Shown here: positions 22,006 through 31,079 of the stretch, in pieces
Layout of the letters: the number at the start of each line of letters is the position of its first letter
How positions within the stretch are numbered: position 1 is the stretch's first letter
Assembly (NCBI RefSeq): GCF_013753875.1
Contig: NZ_SMDS01000018.1
Span: 186,001 to 250,000, forward strand
Length of the DNA stretch: 64,000 nucleotides
Source of the DNA: Candidatus Pantoea persica
Lineage (GTDB): Bacteria > Pseudomonadota > Gammaproteobacteria > Enterobacterales > Enterobacteriaceae
Reading direction: 5' to 3'
Made by a program: the position numbers and the translations under genes
Notes under the pieces: model-generated
The model's database searches: none
Told to the model about the DNA's origin: nothing
What the model saw: only the letters and a program-made list of their open reading frames with translations

Positions 22006-22462
22006 CAGTAGCGCTCCAGCAGGCCATCAGGGCCACCGAATTGCCGCTCCCGGCTGCGGACACGGTATTCCCCCGGCTCGGGCATATCCTTCTGTGTCGC
22101 CTGAATACCCAGCGTCAGCTTGCCGTCGCGCAACGCCACCAGGGTTTTCTCAGTGGCGCGGTAGCTTTCCTTCACCGCGTCCGGCAGGTCACCTTCAGGG
22201 CGGCGGCGATAGAGGGCATGACACACCAGATTCAGCGCCAAATCCCTGAGGACAGTGGGTACCTGCGTCAGCGGCAGGGTAGCCCGCGCAGATGCGTATC
22301 AATCAGCTCAACCGCATACCGGATGGCGTCATTCACCACAGTTTCATTAACGACGTCCGGCAGCGCCTGGTCAATCGCCATGGTCATCCCGTCCTGCGTC
22401 AGCTCAATCAGCGTCTGGCGGGGAATAACCGTCGCCACATCATCAGGTGTGCAGTAATCCAT
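22005..22462 (-). pseudogene. Phage Mu gp36-like protein (DUF1320), frameshifted
   Basis: The N-terminal piece (MDYCTPDDVATVIPRQTLIE to DTHLRG) and C-terminal piece (ALNLVCHALYRRRPEGDLPD to LLERY) are in different frames. A one-base indel lies near 22265-22280, where LPLTQVPTVLRDL should join them. Together they give about 150 residues, a normal gp36 length. It is a head-completion type protein; function is inferred from position. Confidence 0.8.
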
Positions 22463-22815
22463 CAGATACCTCGCACCATGCGGATAAGCTGGCCTTCGGC
22501 AGTGGCGCTATCGAGCGCGACACCGACCGTGGAGGCCGGTAATGCGCCTTTTTCCAAAGCAGACTCCGGCATAACCCGACCCTGGTCATCGGATTTCAGT
22601 AATTCGCCGACACTGATGGCACTACCGGCCTCGACCGCCATAATGCCCAGGACATTGACCGGCACGACATCGCCTTTTTTGCCCGCGATGTCAGCCACAC
22701 CAAGTTCGGTACCGCTGCCTTTAAAAACCTTGCCGGAGATGCCGACCAGTCGGTGCTGGATTAACGCCTCGGCAGCCATTATTGTGGTGGTCAGTACCAC
22801 CTGTTGGGTCACCAT
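22462..22815 (-). CDS. Capsid decoration (cement) protein, DUF2190-like
   Basis: A 117-residue protein directly downstream of the major capsid gene. It has the beta-rich pattern of head-stabilising proteins: AAEALIQHRLVGISGKVFKG, GDVVPVNVLGIMAVEAGSAI and ASTVGVALDSATAEGQLIRM. It appears intact. Assignment is by fold-like pattern and position. Confidence 0.65.
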   Translation of the reverse strand: MVTQQVVLTTTIMAAEALIQHRLVGISGKVFKGSGTELGVADIAGKKGDVVPVNVLGIMAVEAGSAISVGELLKSDDQGRVMPESALEKGALPASTVGVALDSATAEGQLIRMVRGI

Positions 22816-22818
22816 GAC

Positions 22819-23755
22819 TCAGGCTCCTTTTACGTTGGTGATAAGATAACCGGCATCACTGCCTACCACTGCCACCTTGTAGATATCGGTGTAACGCACG
22901 TTCACCACCTTGCCCCCGGCACTATCAAACTTATCGACCATCGAATACCCTGACGGCGGAAGGTGTAACCAAATGACGGCTCGTGCTCATCGGCGCTATC
23001 GCTACCAGCCTGCGGCCCGGACACGTAATGCAGCATCACGTTGTCCGCCCACAAATCAGAGACCGTCTTGCCATCCTGGGAGAGGGCACGCGGCTGGCCA
23101 ATCAGCACGCTGTCGACCTGGAACAGATCTTTAAGCATCTCTTCTGTGATGCGTTTACGTTCATTAGCCCCGATAGCGACCTGCAGCGCGGGATGAAAGC
23201 GCAGCAGCGCCATCACCGACGCGCCGAGCGTGATCACATTCGGTCGCAGACCAATGTTGTTGCGCACCACCTCCATACCGGCTTCAATATCCTTGAGGGG
23301 ATTACTGTCCTTGGCACCCCAGCCTGTGGCGGCGGTAAGTTTTTTGACGGCTTCTTTCGGATAAATTTTGCTGTCCTGCGCCAGCTCGGCCACATAACGC
23401 TCACGGCGCAGGGCAATCCCCTGGGTGGCACGTTTCGCCGCCTTGGCTTCTTCATTGAACATCGACTCGGCCTGTTCGCGGTGATCCACCGGCGCGGCCA
23501 AATCATGTTCATCCAGCACGATGTCCATCGCGTCCTGTTTTTCGCGGATCATGATATTGCTGTCGGCACCGACGGCGCGTTGCGTTTCATACACCGCAAA
23601 CAGACCCTTGCCGAAGGTGGGCACTTTCGCCCCTTCCTTTTCCATCATCACCATCGGGAACAGCTGCTCACCAATAAACGCGGCATTTTTATAGCCAGGG
23701 CGACGGTGGTCAGTACCGGTTCAGCGATGCGCTTCCCCTTGAGATAATCAGACAT
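22819..23755 (-). pseudogene. Major capsid protein, frameshifted at both ends
   Basis: The start MSDYLKGKRIAEPVLTTVAL follows AGGAGAGAGT. A one-base loss near 23705 shifts to the main frame (GYKNAAFIGEQLFPMVMMEK). That frame runs through GADSNIMIREKQDAMDIVLD and GLRPNVITLGASVMALLRFH. A second shift near 22940 separates the C-terminus (YSMVDKFDSAGGKVVNVRYT through VAVVGSDAGYLITNVKGA). Rejoined, it is about 312 residues, as expected for the gene at the Mu T position. Non-functional as sequenced. Confidence 0.82.
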
Positions 23756-23764
23756 ACTCTCTCC

Positions 23765-24269
23765 TTACAGGCAGCGCTTGACCGCCGCTTCATAGCTGAT
23801 GTTTTCAGACTTCGCCAGGGCCAGCGCGACCGGGTCAGCATCGGCAAACTCCACCGACTGCCCCAACGGGTTGCCGCGTGCCTTGGTCGCCACCTCGCTG
23901 AAACTGACCAGCGGCGGGGAGGTTTTCAGCACGTTTCGAAACGCCTCGCCCAGCGGCTGGGTAAGACTGCCCTCGCTGAAGGCGACTGGCTGGTCGCCGC
24001 CTTCAACCGCATCCAGCAGCGCCGCCACCACGTTTTTGGCGGCAGACGTCCTGGGGTTCAGCCAGCACATCAGTACCCTGTGCCACCAGGCTTTTTACCC
24101 AGTCGTAGGCAGGGGCGTCGAGCGCAGGATGCCCGACCACGATAGGCGCATCGTACAGCGCCGGATCGTAAGCCTGCACCATCGCCGCGACCGCTGCTTC
24201 ACTAAACTGGATCCTGCTGCCGTGCATATCGGTATGCGTACCGGCTTTGAAAATATGGAGTGTGCTCAT
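23765..24269 (-). pseudogene. Mu-type protease/scaffold protein (gpI), internally deleted
   Basis: The N-terminus MSTLHIFKAGTHTDMHGSRI with DAPIVVGHPALDAPAYDWVK is typical of the Mu I protease. After VLAEPQ the sequence jumps, out of frame, to RTSAAKNVVAALLDAVEGGD and the end SENISYEAAVKRCL. Known members are about 350 residues; fewer than 170 remain, so the middle of the protease and scaffold is missing. GGAGGGGAC precedes the start at 24269. Confidence 0.8.
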
Positions 24270-24508
24270 GTCCCCTCCGGTCAATAGACAGGGGGACAGT
24301 GTGGCGTGTGAAAACAGGGCAGGCTTTTAAAGGGGTTAAGAATGTACGGATAACGGCGGGTCACCCACATCATGCCGTTAAAAGGCGACGACCGTCAACG
24401 CAGGTGATAAAAATGGCGCAGGAAAGCCTTTATAAAGGTTTATAAAGGCCGTCAGGGCGTTCAGGGGTAAACTGACCCGCCTGAACGCCGTAAAACGCAC
24501 CACGGGCG

Positions 24509-24962
24509 TTAGCGGCGGGTGGCCCTTTCCAGATAAACGTAGCACCGACTCCAGCAGTTTTTGTTCGATACCAGGCTGAAGCGCGCCCTGCTCATCAACA
24601 GGCAGATACGGTCGCGCGGGCAGGGTGACGCGGCGTTGGCGTCCGGCCTTGCCGCCCAGTTGATGAATACGCGCATAATCGAGGTTGCTGCCCGCCGTGG
24701 CATGATGGCTGCTGTAGTCGGTGGTGACACTGCCGCGTAGCTGGCCGCTGGCCGACAAGGTCATGCCCTCTCTGGCCAGGGCGGCCACGGAAGGCTGCCA
24801 GGCCGGGTGCCCCTCATCCTCGAAGTTGAGGTCGGTTTCGGTCTTGAGGGTTTCTGCCAGGGCGCGCATCAGCGGCGTCATGTCCTGCCCGGCGAGGCTC
24901 AGGTCGCGTAGTCCCTTTGCCAGTTCGCGGGCATCAATCTGAATGTGCATCAGGTCTTTCAT
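24509..24962 (-). pseudogene. Phage virion morphogenesis protein (Mu gpG-like), C-terminal frameshift
   Basis: Reads well from MKDLMHIQIDARELAKGLRD through HPAWQPSVAALAREG, RIHQLGGKAGRQRRVTLPAR and GIEQKLLESVLR. One extra T near 24540 shifts the frame. The proper ending YLERATRR and stop at 24509 lie in the next frame, and the shifted reading runs on to 24378 with unrelated residues. The family acts in tail or head completion. Confidence 0.83.
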
Positions 24963-25781
24963 GATGCCCCTCGCCACTGTTGACGCGCCAGTGCAGCCAG
25001 CGGGCCGCCGTAGCGCGCGAGGTCAGGGGCGTAAGCACGACCGGGTGTATAGGAAAAGCCGACATCCGGGCTGAGGGTTTTACCGGACGGTAAATGAAAC
25101 GTGGTCAACGCCTTCATTTCCCCGGTTTTTTCAAAGACCTGTCTGAGCGCCGTCTCCAGTCGATCGGCTGCCGTCCCCACCGCCAGCCCGCGCTGACGCA
25201 CGTCGTCGGCGGAGAGCGCCATCACGCTGCAGCGACAGCGCCAGCCGTTAGGGGGATAGAAAGTCTGCCAGAACGGAGCATCCGCCGGGAAAACCAATCC
25301 GTGCAGCGCCAGATGACTTTTGCGCGTGCGATTATCACGGATAGCCACGTACATCCAGTAAGGCCGATCATCGATATTGGCTTGCTGCTCGGCCCAGCGT
25401 CCGGCGCTGTAGAGCATAGAGAGATTGGTGCGGTAAATCGTCTCCAGCCGCCATGCACTGCCCTGCTGGACGGTGACCGACTCGCCCGTGACGGGGTCGG
25501 TGGTATCGGTTTTTCCCCACCATCCCTTGGCCTGCAGTATGGGGGTCAACTCCTTTTTAAACCACTGCAGGGTCTTGCCTTCCGCCAGGGCCCAGTGCCT
25601 GGCGGATATCCTCCAGAATATCGAGGCGCATCACTTTCGCCACGGTAAAGGCTTGTGAATGCACTTCCTGCCACATCTCCTCCCAGTCCCAGGTGATGCG
25701 TTAGCCTTTGGCTCTGAGGTAGGCAATGGCGCGTGCAGGCGGCAGGCCAAAACAGACGGCAATGTCATCACGAGTGAGCAC
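24959..25781 (-). pseudogene. Mu F-like head morphogenesis protein (gp30), nonsense and frameshift
   Basis: The gene begins GTG CTC ACT (LTRDDIAVCFGLPPARAIAY) and carries a TAA at codon 27 where homologues read through (AKG, stop, [10 protein letters not shown]). One extra base near 25590 then shifts the frame, after which it continues openly: [40 protein letters not shown] and the signature GWRCRCSVMALSADDV. The F protein takes part in capsid assembly. It overlaps the portal gene end by 14 bases. Confidence 0.82.
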
Positions 25782-27233
25782 TGAGCCTCCCGGCGATTTT
25801 CGCCACAAATAAAATCCGCGCCAGGTGCGCCTGCAGACGGTCAGCCGCCATACGCGGATACATTTCTGCCAGCATGCCCATTAATGCCTCGGGAGACTGG
25901 CCCTGCTCGACGGCGGCAAACAGCGACGCCAGTATCGGCTGCATGGCGTTACCCAGTTGCCCGCGCGTTATCAGACTCTCCAGCGCGTGCTCCAGTTCAT
26001 CCTCTGCCAGCCCGGCTTCTTCGGATTGCGTCTCGGCAAAGGCCGCGTTCGTCAGGGGCGTCATGACCGCAGACTCGCGCAGGTCTCCCGGTTGCAGGTT
26101 GTACTCACGCATAAAGTATTGCGGGGTAAACAGCGTCGCGGCCTGCGACAGGCTCAAATCGCGTTTGGCCTGGGTCTCGTCAATGGTCTCTTGCGCCCAC
26201 AGCTCCCATGAAGGCATTGGCACCTCACCGAAGTTAAGCTCCACCATAAACTGCAGTACCTGATTGATGGCACTCATCACTATGGACGCATCGCCATCGC
26301 GGATATCGGCGGCGACTTCCAGTCCGGCCTGCGCCGAGGCGTGCGTGGTCTCTGCTTCGGTGGTCTGGTTTTGTCCCAGCAGGGCAATGACGATTTCAGA
26401 GCGCGCCAGCGCAATCAGATGGCGATAGATGTCGCTGGAGGCGCCCTTGCCCACGGATTCAATGATTTCTACCGTGGAATCATTGGGAATAACCGCCACC
26501 GCGTCTTCCACCATCTTGTCGAGCGAATCGAGCAGCAGATCGATTTCCGCATCGGCGATGCCGCGTGGGTGTTTGCCAACCAGCCAGGGGCTGCCGTACT
26601 TCTCGGTAAAGCGCATCCAGAAACGCCAGCCGCCTTTTTTAAACGCCACCGGCCAGAAGCACATCGACAGGTCGGGAAAGCCGTAAGGGTTATCAAAGGT
26701 GGCGTCCTGTGTTGCCACCAAAAACTTGCGCGGGGGCAATAATTCACCGGCCAGCCCGGCCTGTCTGGCACGGAAGCGCAGCTGGTTGCCGTCATCAAAG
26801 CTGAACCACTCCGGCGGTTTACCAACAATATCACTGACCCGCAGGCGGTCGTGACGTTTGACCCAGGTCAGTTCAGCGGGCTGGTAGCCAAAGAAGGCCG
26901 CATCCAGCAGCTCGCCGATGATGCGGTCGATATCCCAGCCTTCCATCACCTCACGCAGAAAATCCACCACAGCCGGGTCAGCATTACGGGGCGTGAGACC
27001 CCGCTCTAGCGCCTTGACGGCTGATTTACGGCGTCGAATGCTGCTGCCAACTAATGGTTCAGCCCGCAGTTCACGGTAGACGCTGATATCACGCCCGGGT
27101 TAGGCAGCCACTGGGTAAACCCCAGAATGCCTGCAGGGCTGCGCTCGCGCGAGGCAATGGTGCGCATCAGTGGCCGACGCGGGTCGGCGAAGGCGACAAA
27201 TTCGGTTGGTGAGATATAGAGTCCGTGTGCCAT
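25768..27233 (-). pseudogene. Portal protein (Mu gp29-like, DUF935), one frameshift
   Basis: The N-terminal piece MAHGLYISPTEFVAFADPRR to WLPNPG changes frame near 27088 by one base. It continues DISVYRELRAEPLVGSSIRR, then openly for about 430 codons with DAAFFGYQPAELTWVKRHDR, KYGSPWLVGKHPRGIADAEI and LLGQNQTTEAETTHASAQAG. These are DUF935 portal hallmarks (GSPW, LLGQ). The whole is about 488 residues. The portal forms the ring through which DNA enters the head. Confidence 0.87.
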
Positions 27234-28545
27234 TAATAGCCCTCCAGTAATCGGTTAGCCTGTCGGGGGCGGCGGGAGTAAACACGTCCCGGCCCGGTCG
27301 GGCTGTCGGCGGCATTGAGCGCCAGAAAGCAGGCCCAGGCGCGGTCAGCGTGGCTACTGGCATCGCTGTCGGCCACAAAGCGCGGGGCACCGGTCGGGCC
27401 GGTCACGCGCGTTAACTTGTGCAGGTCAGCCCGTAACGCCTTGTCACCTTGCGGAATACGCAACCGGCGGTCTTCAAAGATTTCCTTGCCGCGCGTGGCC
27501 AGCGTGAGTTTATTACTGGCCGTAAACAACACCCCCTCGACACGATGGGTACCATGACGGCGTTTGGCATCTTCCACCGGCTTTTCGCCCATGCCGGTCT
27601 GGTCAATGCAGCAACGCAGTACCCGGTAGCGAAAAAAGACATCATCGAGTAGCGCGTCCTGCTCGGCAAAGGTGGCCCGTTTGCGGGTAATGATGTCGCG
27701 CGTCCAGTACACATCCCCCACCTGCTCAATCACCCAAATGACAAACAGGTCATGACGGGTGGCGATATCAACGCCGACAAAACAGGGGCCATCGGCATAG
27801 TGTTCGGGGATACCCGCCAGGTCATGCTCTACGCCGTCAATCAGTTCATAGGAGAGCCAGCTTGATGCTTCATCGAGCCATTTGAGTTCAAACTCCTGCG
27901 CCCACGCATCCTCGTCGTTCAGGGCGGCACGCATGTCGGCAATATCGCGCGGCAACCCTTCACGCACCGCCTGGTAGATATCCACCACACGGCGCGACCA
28001 GACGGTATCTAATGACGCATCGGTCATCAGTTCATAGAATTTGTTGCCTTTGCCGTTCGGGGTGGAGGTGACGCGCAGCCTGTAGCCGTTCGATATCACC
28101 GGAAACAGCGCCGTCCAGATTTTGCGGCTGTCGGCATGAAAGGCAAACTCATCGAGAAATACATTGGCGGCAAAGCCGCGCGCCGTATCCGGGTTCGCCG
28201 GGAGTGCGGTAATACGCCGCCGGGCAGCACCGCCTCCAGCATCGTGTAACGTTCACTGCCCGGCCCTTTCACGCTGCCTTCGATTTCACGGATGGCCAGA
28301 CCGTACGCCTGGCAATGCTTTTTGACCCCTTCTTCCATCGCCTCTTTGGCCTGTCGTTCACCGCGCGAGAGAATGACCCAGCGGGTGCGACCGCCACGGG
28401 CCTCGGTCTCAAGGCAGTCGTCAACCAGCTCCAGTGTGGTGGTAAAAGTTTTGCCGGTCTGGCGGGCAAACTGGCCGATTTTAAAGCGTGACCGGTCAAG
28501 CAGCCAGCGCTGCTGGTAAGGGTAGAGTTCAACATTTTTGCTCAT
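27233..28545 (-). pseudogene. Terminase large subunit (Mu gp28-like), one frameshift
   Basis: The N-terminal part holds Walker A (FARQTGKTFTTTLELVDD) and a C-motif region (WVILSRGERQAKEAMEEG). A one-base indel near 28215 changes frame before ITALPANPDTARGFAANVFL and DEFAFHADSRKIWTALFP (Walker B FLDEF). The C-terminal nuclease half follows from 28099 with GVDIATRHDLFVIWVI and RCCIDQTGMGEKPVEDAKRR. Rejoined length is about 437 residues. It overlaps gp27 by four bases and the portal gene by one. Confidence 0.87.
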
Positions 28546-29024
28546 GAGATAATCCCGTAAATTTCTTCACGCACCCGCTTCAGGGTATCCAGACTGACAT
28601 GTGCTTTACCTTGCTGGGCTTCCTGCTCCAGCTTGGCCATTTCCGCGCTGATTTTTTTAAGCTGGCCTTGCATTTTTTTCAGGCTGACGCTGGCATGAAT
28701 AATCGGGGCCAGATTTTTCGCCATGCGGGCAAAGCGTTCGGCCCGTTCAACCGGCGACCCCGCTTCTTCCTTGATGGTTTGTGCCTCCAGCAGGCTATTG
28801 AGTAATTCAGTCTGCACCAAAGCTATAATAGACTCTGAGCGGGTATCCTGGTCATCGGGCGCACCCTTGGTCAGTTGCCGCGCCGCTTCAGTCGCGTCAC
28901 GAATGGCGGCAAAGCGGCGCTGCACCTTTTGACCATAACGGGAAATTTGTGCGCGACCGATGCTGTACCCTTTTTCACGCAGCAAGGCTTCCAGCTCCCA
29001 TACGATTGAAGGTGTGCGTGCAAT
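28542..29024 (-). CDS. Mu gp27-like protein (DUF3486, small-terminase position), possible ATT start
   Basis: The frame gives ARTPSIVWELEALLREKGYS, then GRAQISRYGQKVQRRFAAIR and a long helical C-terminus ending VREEIYGIIS. This is the DUF3486 family that precedes the large terminase in Mu-like phages. The frame is open upstream to an ATT at 29024, at the exact position of the usual Met (M-A-R-T-P), with AAGGAG ten bases before it. No ATG or GTG in this frame gives a full N-terminus; a TTG at 28985 would remove 13 residues. Either ATT is a rare start or the start codon is mutated. Confidence 0.72.
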   Translation of the reverse strand: MARTPSIVWELEALLREKGYSIGRAQISRYGQKVQRRFAAIRDATEAARQLTKGAPDDQDTRSESIIALVQTELLNSLLEAQTIKEEAGSPVERAERFARMAKNLAPIIHASVSLKKMQGQLKKISAEMAKLEQEAQQGKAHVSLDTLKRVREEIYGIIS

Positions 29025-29168
29025 GGCAGACCCACTCCTTGTACATAAACACCTGCTAGCTCATAAAGAACTGGAGCTTTCAAAGGTTCGCGCAGAGTTG
29101 GCTGTAGCGCAAGCGCGAGTGCAAGCAATGATCCACCCACTTCCCCCTGCTGTATTCGATATTGAGTA
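29022..29168 (+). CDS. Hypothetical 48-residue helical protein, opposite strand
   Basis: An open frame on the strand opposite to the phage genes: MADPLLVHKHLLAHKELELS, then a heptad-like helix (KVRAELAVAQARVQAM) and a short Pro-rich end. GAAGG lies about ten bases upstream. It overlaps the start of the gp27 homologue by three bases. It could be a genuine small gene or a fragment left by the deletion of the left-end genes. No family recognised. Confidence 0.35.
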
Positions 29169-29180
29169 ATTACTATGATA

Positions 29181-29240
29181 TAGCCAAATACTTAATATTT
29201 ATGATGTAGTGTTATTTATATGAAAAAAATCATTTGGCTA
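29181..29240. repeat. Inverted repeat in the AT-rich left end of the element
   Basis: TAGCCAAAT at 29181-29189 is repeated inverted as ATTTGGCTA at 29232-29240, within AT-rich DNA where Mu-like phages keep regulatory regions. It may be an old operator; no gene beside it survives. Confidence 0.45.
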
Positions 29241-29357
29241 CATACTGCTAAGTATGAAGACTAATTTTTATTTTCTTAGGTAGATATCTCGAATCGTGGC
29301 AGATGATTTTAAGTAATGATTTCTGTTTCACTATGTGTAACTTAATCACCCTGACTA

Positions 29358-29393
29358 GTCCCAGATAGATCCAGTTTGTCCCAGGTAGATCCA
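29358..29393. repeat. Two 16-bp direct repeats beside the left end
   Basis: GTCCCAGATAGATCCA (29358) and GTCCCAGGTAGATCCA (29378) differ at one base and are spaced 20 bp apart, abutting the left terminal repeat. They are candidate internal transposase binding sites. Confidence 0.6.
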
Positions 29394-29436
29394 CATTTAT
29401 CGCACGTTTCCCTTTTAAATATCTCACGTCCTATCA
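29394..29436 (-). repeat. Left terminal inverted repeat of the Mu-like element
   Basis: On the minus strand it starts TGATAGGACGTGAGATATTT and ends ACGTGCGATAAATG, mirroring the right end. On the plus strand the element ends CCTATCA, followed at once by TCAGTG. Confidence 0.88.
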
Positions 29437-29442
29437 TCAGTG
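29437..29442. repeat. Target-site duplication, right copy (TCAGTG)
   Basis: Exact copy of 20816-20821. Reading across, host codons give VSAANVLLDDKQ, matching the YgiM pattern. Confidence 0.88.
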
Positions 29443-29601
29443 CCGCCAACGTTCTGCTGGATGACAAACAGCGCACCATATTATGCAGTAGTTTATGTAT
29501 GGCGGCGGCGTGCTCGGCGTCGGTTTGCTGTTGGGGCTGCTGCTGCCGCACATGGTGCCGCGCCGTAAGAAAAAGATCGCTGGATGAGCTGGATGAACTG
29601 A
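29443..29601 (+). pseudogene. ygiM: ygiM, 3' part
   Basis: After the duplication the sequence reads AANVLLDDKQRTI, then (after an inserted base, and with a TGG-to-TAG change in the QWF motif) MYGGGVLGVGLLLGLLLPHM and, after one more shift, DRWMSWMN with TGA at 29599. This is the coiled-coil end and the C-terminal membrane anchor of YgiM. It has no start of its own. Confidence 0.88.
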
Positions 29602-29828
29602 GCCCCTCTCCAGGGCCAGCCATACAGGGCAAAGGGCTAGGCAACGCTTCGCTTAGCGGCCCTTAGCGCCCGCGCGATCGCTCCCGTCATCTAAGGGCAT
29701 CGATTGATGCCCTTTCTCTCATGGCTGCAATCTGGCAATTGTGTGCAACAATAGAGCAATGAGCGAGCTGGATGTTAAGCGCCGGGTTCCGCCCGGTGCG
29801 CCATTTTTATTATCTCTGGAGTTGTTGA

Positions 29829-31061
29829 GTGAAGACGTATTTGGTAGGCGGCGCCGTTCGCGATGCTCTGCTGAAGCTGCCGGTCAAAGACCGGGACTGG
29901 GTAGTGGTCGGCGCGACGCCGGAAGCGATGCAGGCGCAGGGTTACCAGCAGGTCGGCCGCGACTTCCCGGTCTTTCTCCATCCCAAAAGCCGCGAAGAGT
30001 ATGCGCTGGCGCGCACCGAGCGCAAAAACGGTACGGGCTACACTGGCTTTGTCACCTGGTCCGCCCCGGACGTGACGCTGGAGCAGGATCTGCAGCGGCG
30101 CGATCTGACGATTAACACCATTGCCCAGACGGAAAACGGCGATCTGATCGATCCCTTCCACGGCCAGCGCGATCTGCGCGCACGGCTGCTGCGCCACGTT
30201 TCGCCCGCCTTTAACGAAGATCCGCTGCGCGTGCTGCGCGTCGCGCGCTTCGCCGCGCGCTTCGCCCACCTGAATTTCCGCATCGCCGACGAAACCCAGG
30301 CGCTGATGCGCCAGATGGCGGCGAGCGGCGAGCTGAGTCAGCTGACCGCCGAGCGCGTCTGGAAAGAGACGGAGAAGGCGCTCACCTCGCGCAACCCGCA
30401 GGTTTATTTTCAGGCGCTGCGCGACTACGGCGCGCTTGAGGTGCTGTTCCCGGAAATTGACAGGCTATTTGGCATTCCCGCGCCGGCGAAGTGGCATCCG
30501 GAGATCGACACCGGCGTGCATACACTGATGACGCTGACGCTGGCGGCGTCGCTGTCGGACGCGGTGGACGTACGATTCGCCACCCTGTTCCACGACGTCG
30601 GCAAGGCGCTGACGCCGCCAGAGAAGTGGCCAAGCCATCACGGCCACGGCGCCGCGGGCGTGCCGCTGGTGGGGGCGCTGTGTCAGCGGCTGCGCGTGCC
30701 GAACGCCATCCGTGATCTGGCGCTGATCGTGACGGAGTTTCACGACGTGGTGCATACCATCGAGCGGCAGTCCGCTGACGCGCTGGTGGCGCTGTTCGAC
30801 CGCATCGATGCCTGGCGCAAGCCGCAGCGGGTGGAGCAGATCGCCCTGACCAGCGAAGCGGATGCGCGCGGCCGCGCCAGGCTGGAGAGCATGGCCTATC
30901 CGCAGGGCGACTATCTGCGTCGGGCGTTCGCGCTGGCGCAGGCGGTGCCGACCAAAGCGGTCATCGACGCTGGATTTAAAGGCGCGGCGGTACGGGAAGA
31001 GCTGACGCGACGTCGGATTGCCGCCGTGGCGCAGGGAATCGAGGAGATGCGGCCAGCTTGA
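29829..31061 (+). CDS. cca: Multifunctional CCA-adding enzyme
   Basis: A 410-residue class II tRNA nucleotidyltransferase with a C-terminal HD domain (E. coli 412). It starts with GTG (then [14 protein letters not shown]). It carries the catalytic [10 protein letters not shown], the [10 protein letters not shown] motif, [17 protein letters not shown] and the HD phosphohydrolase pair ([12 protein letters not shown]). It builds or repairs CCA on tRNA 3' ends. That matters here because the tRNA-Ile2 gene at 42.25 kb does not encode a proper CCA. Confidence 0.96.
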   Translation: MKTYLVGGAVRDALLKLPVKDRDWVVVGATPEAMQAQGYQQVGRDFPVFLHPKSREEYALARTERKNGTGYTGFVTWSAPDVTLEQDLQRRDLTINTIAQTENGDLIDPFHGQRDLRARLLRHVSPAFNEDPLRVLRVARFAARFAHLNFRIADETQALMRQMAASGELSQLTAERVWKETEKALTSRNPQVYFQALRDYGALEVLFPEIDRLFGIPAPAKWHPEIDTGVHTLMTLTLAASLSDAVDVRFATLFHDVGKALTPPEKWPSHHGHGAAGVPLVGALCQRLRVPNAIRDLALIVTEFHDVVHTIERQSADALVALFDRIDAWRKPQRVEQIALTSEADARGRARLESMAYPQGDYLRRAFALAQAVPTKAVIDAGFKGAAVREELTRRRIAAVAQGIEEMRPA

Positions 31062-31079
31062 CAGCCGGCCGCGCTGGCA

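Larger units (their letters stand above)
20822..29436 (-). mobile_element. Mu-like transposable prophage remnant, 8,615 bp, inserted in ygiM
   Basis: Both ends are present: 43-bp imperfect inverted repeats beginning TGAT and sharing ACGTGCGATAAATG at the inner edge, flanked by a 6-bp direct repeat. The right-end sequence strongly resembles the remembered phage Mu right end (TGAAGCGGCGCACG and CACGATAAATG). Genes on the minus strand follow Mu order from gp27 to the tail sheath L, then jump to the end of the DNA invertase and the right end. No transposase A/B, repressor, lysis or tail-fibre genes remain. It cannot move or make particles by itself; a helper acting on its ends is conceivable. Confidence 0.93.

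Noticed and set aside
24378..24508. Extended C-terminus of the gpG-like protein
   Set aside because: The extra residues come from a one-base shift; the family-like ending and stop lie in the neighbouring frame at 24509.
20907..29024. A functional prophage or tail-like bacteriocin
   Set aside because: Tail, lysis and early genes are absent and most head genes are broken.
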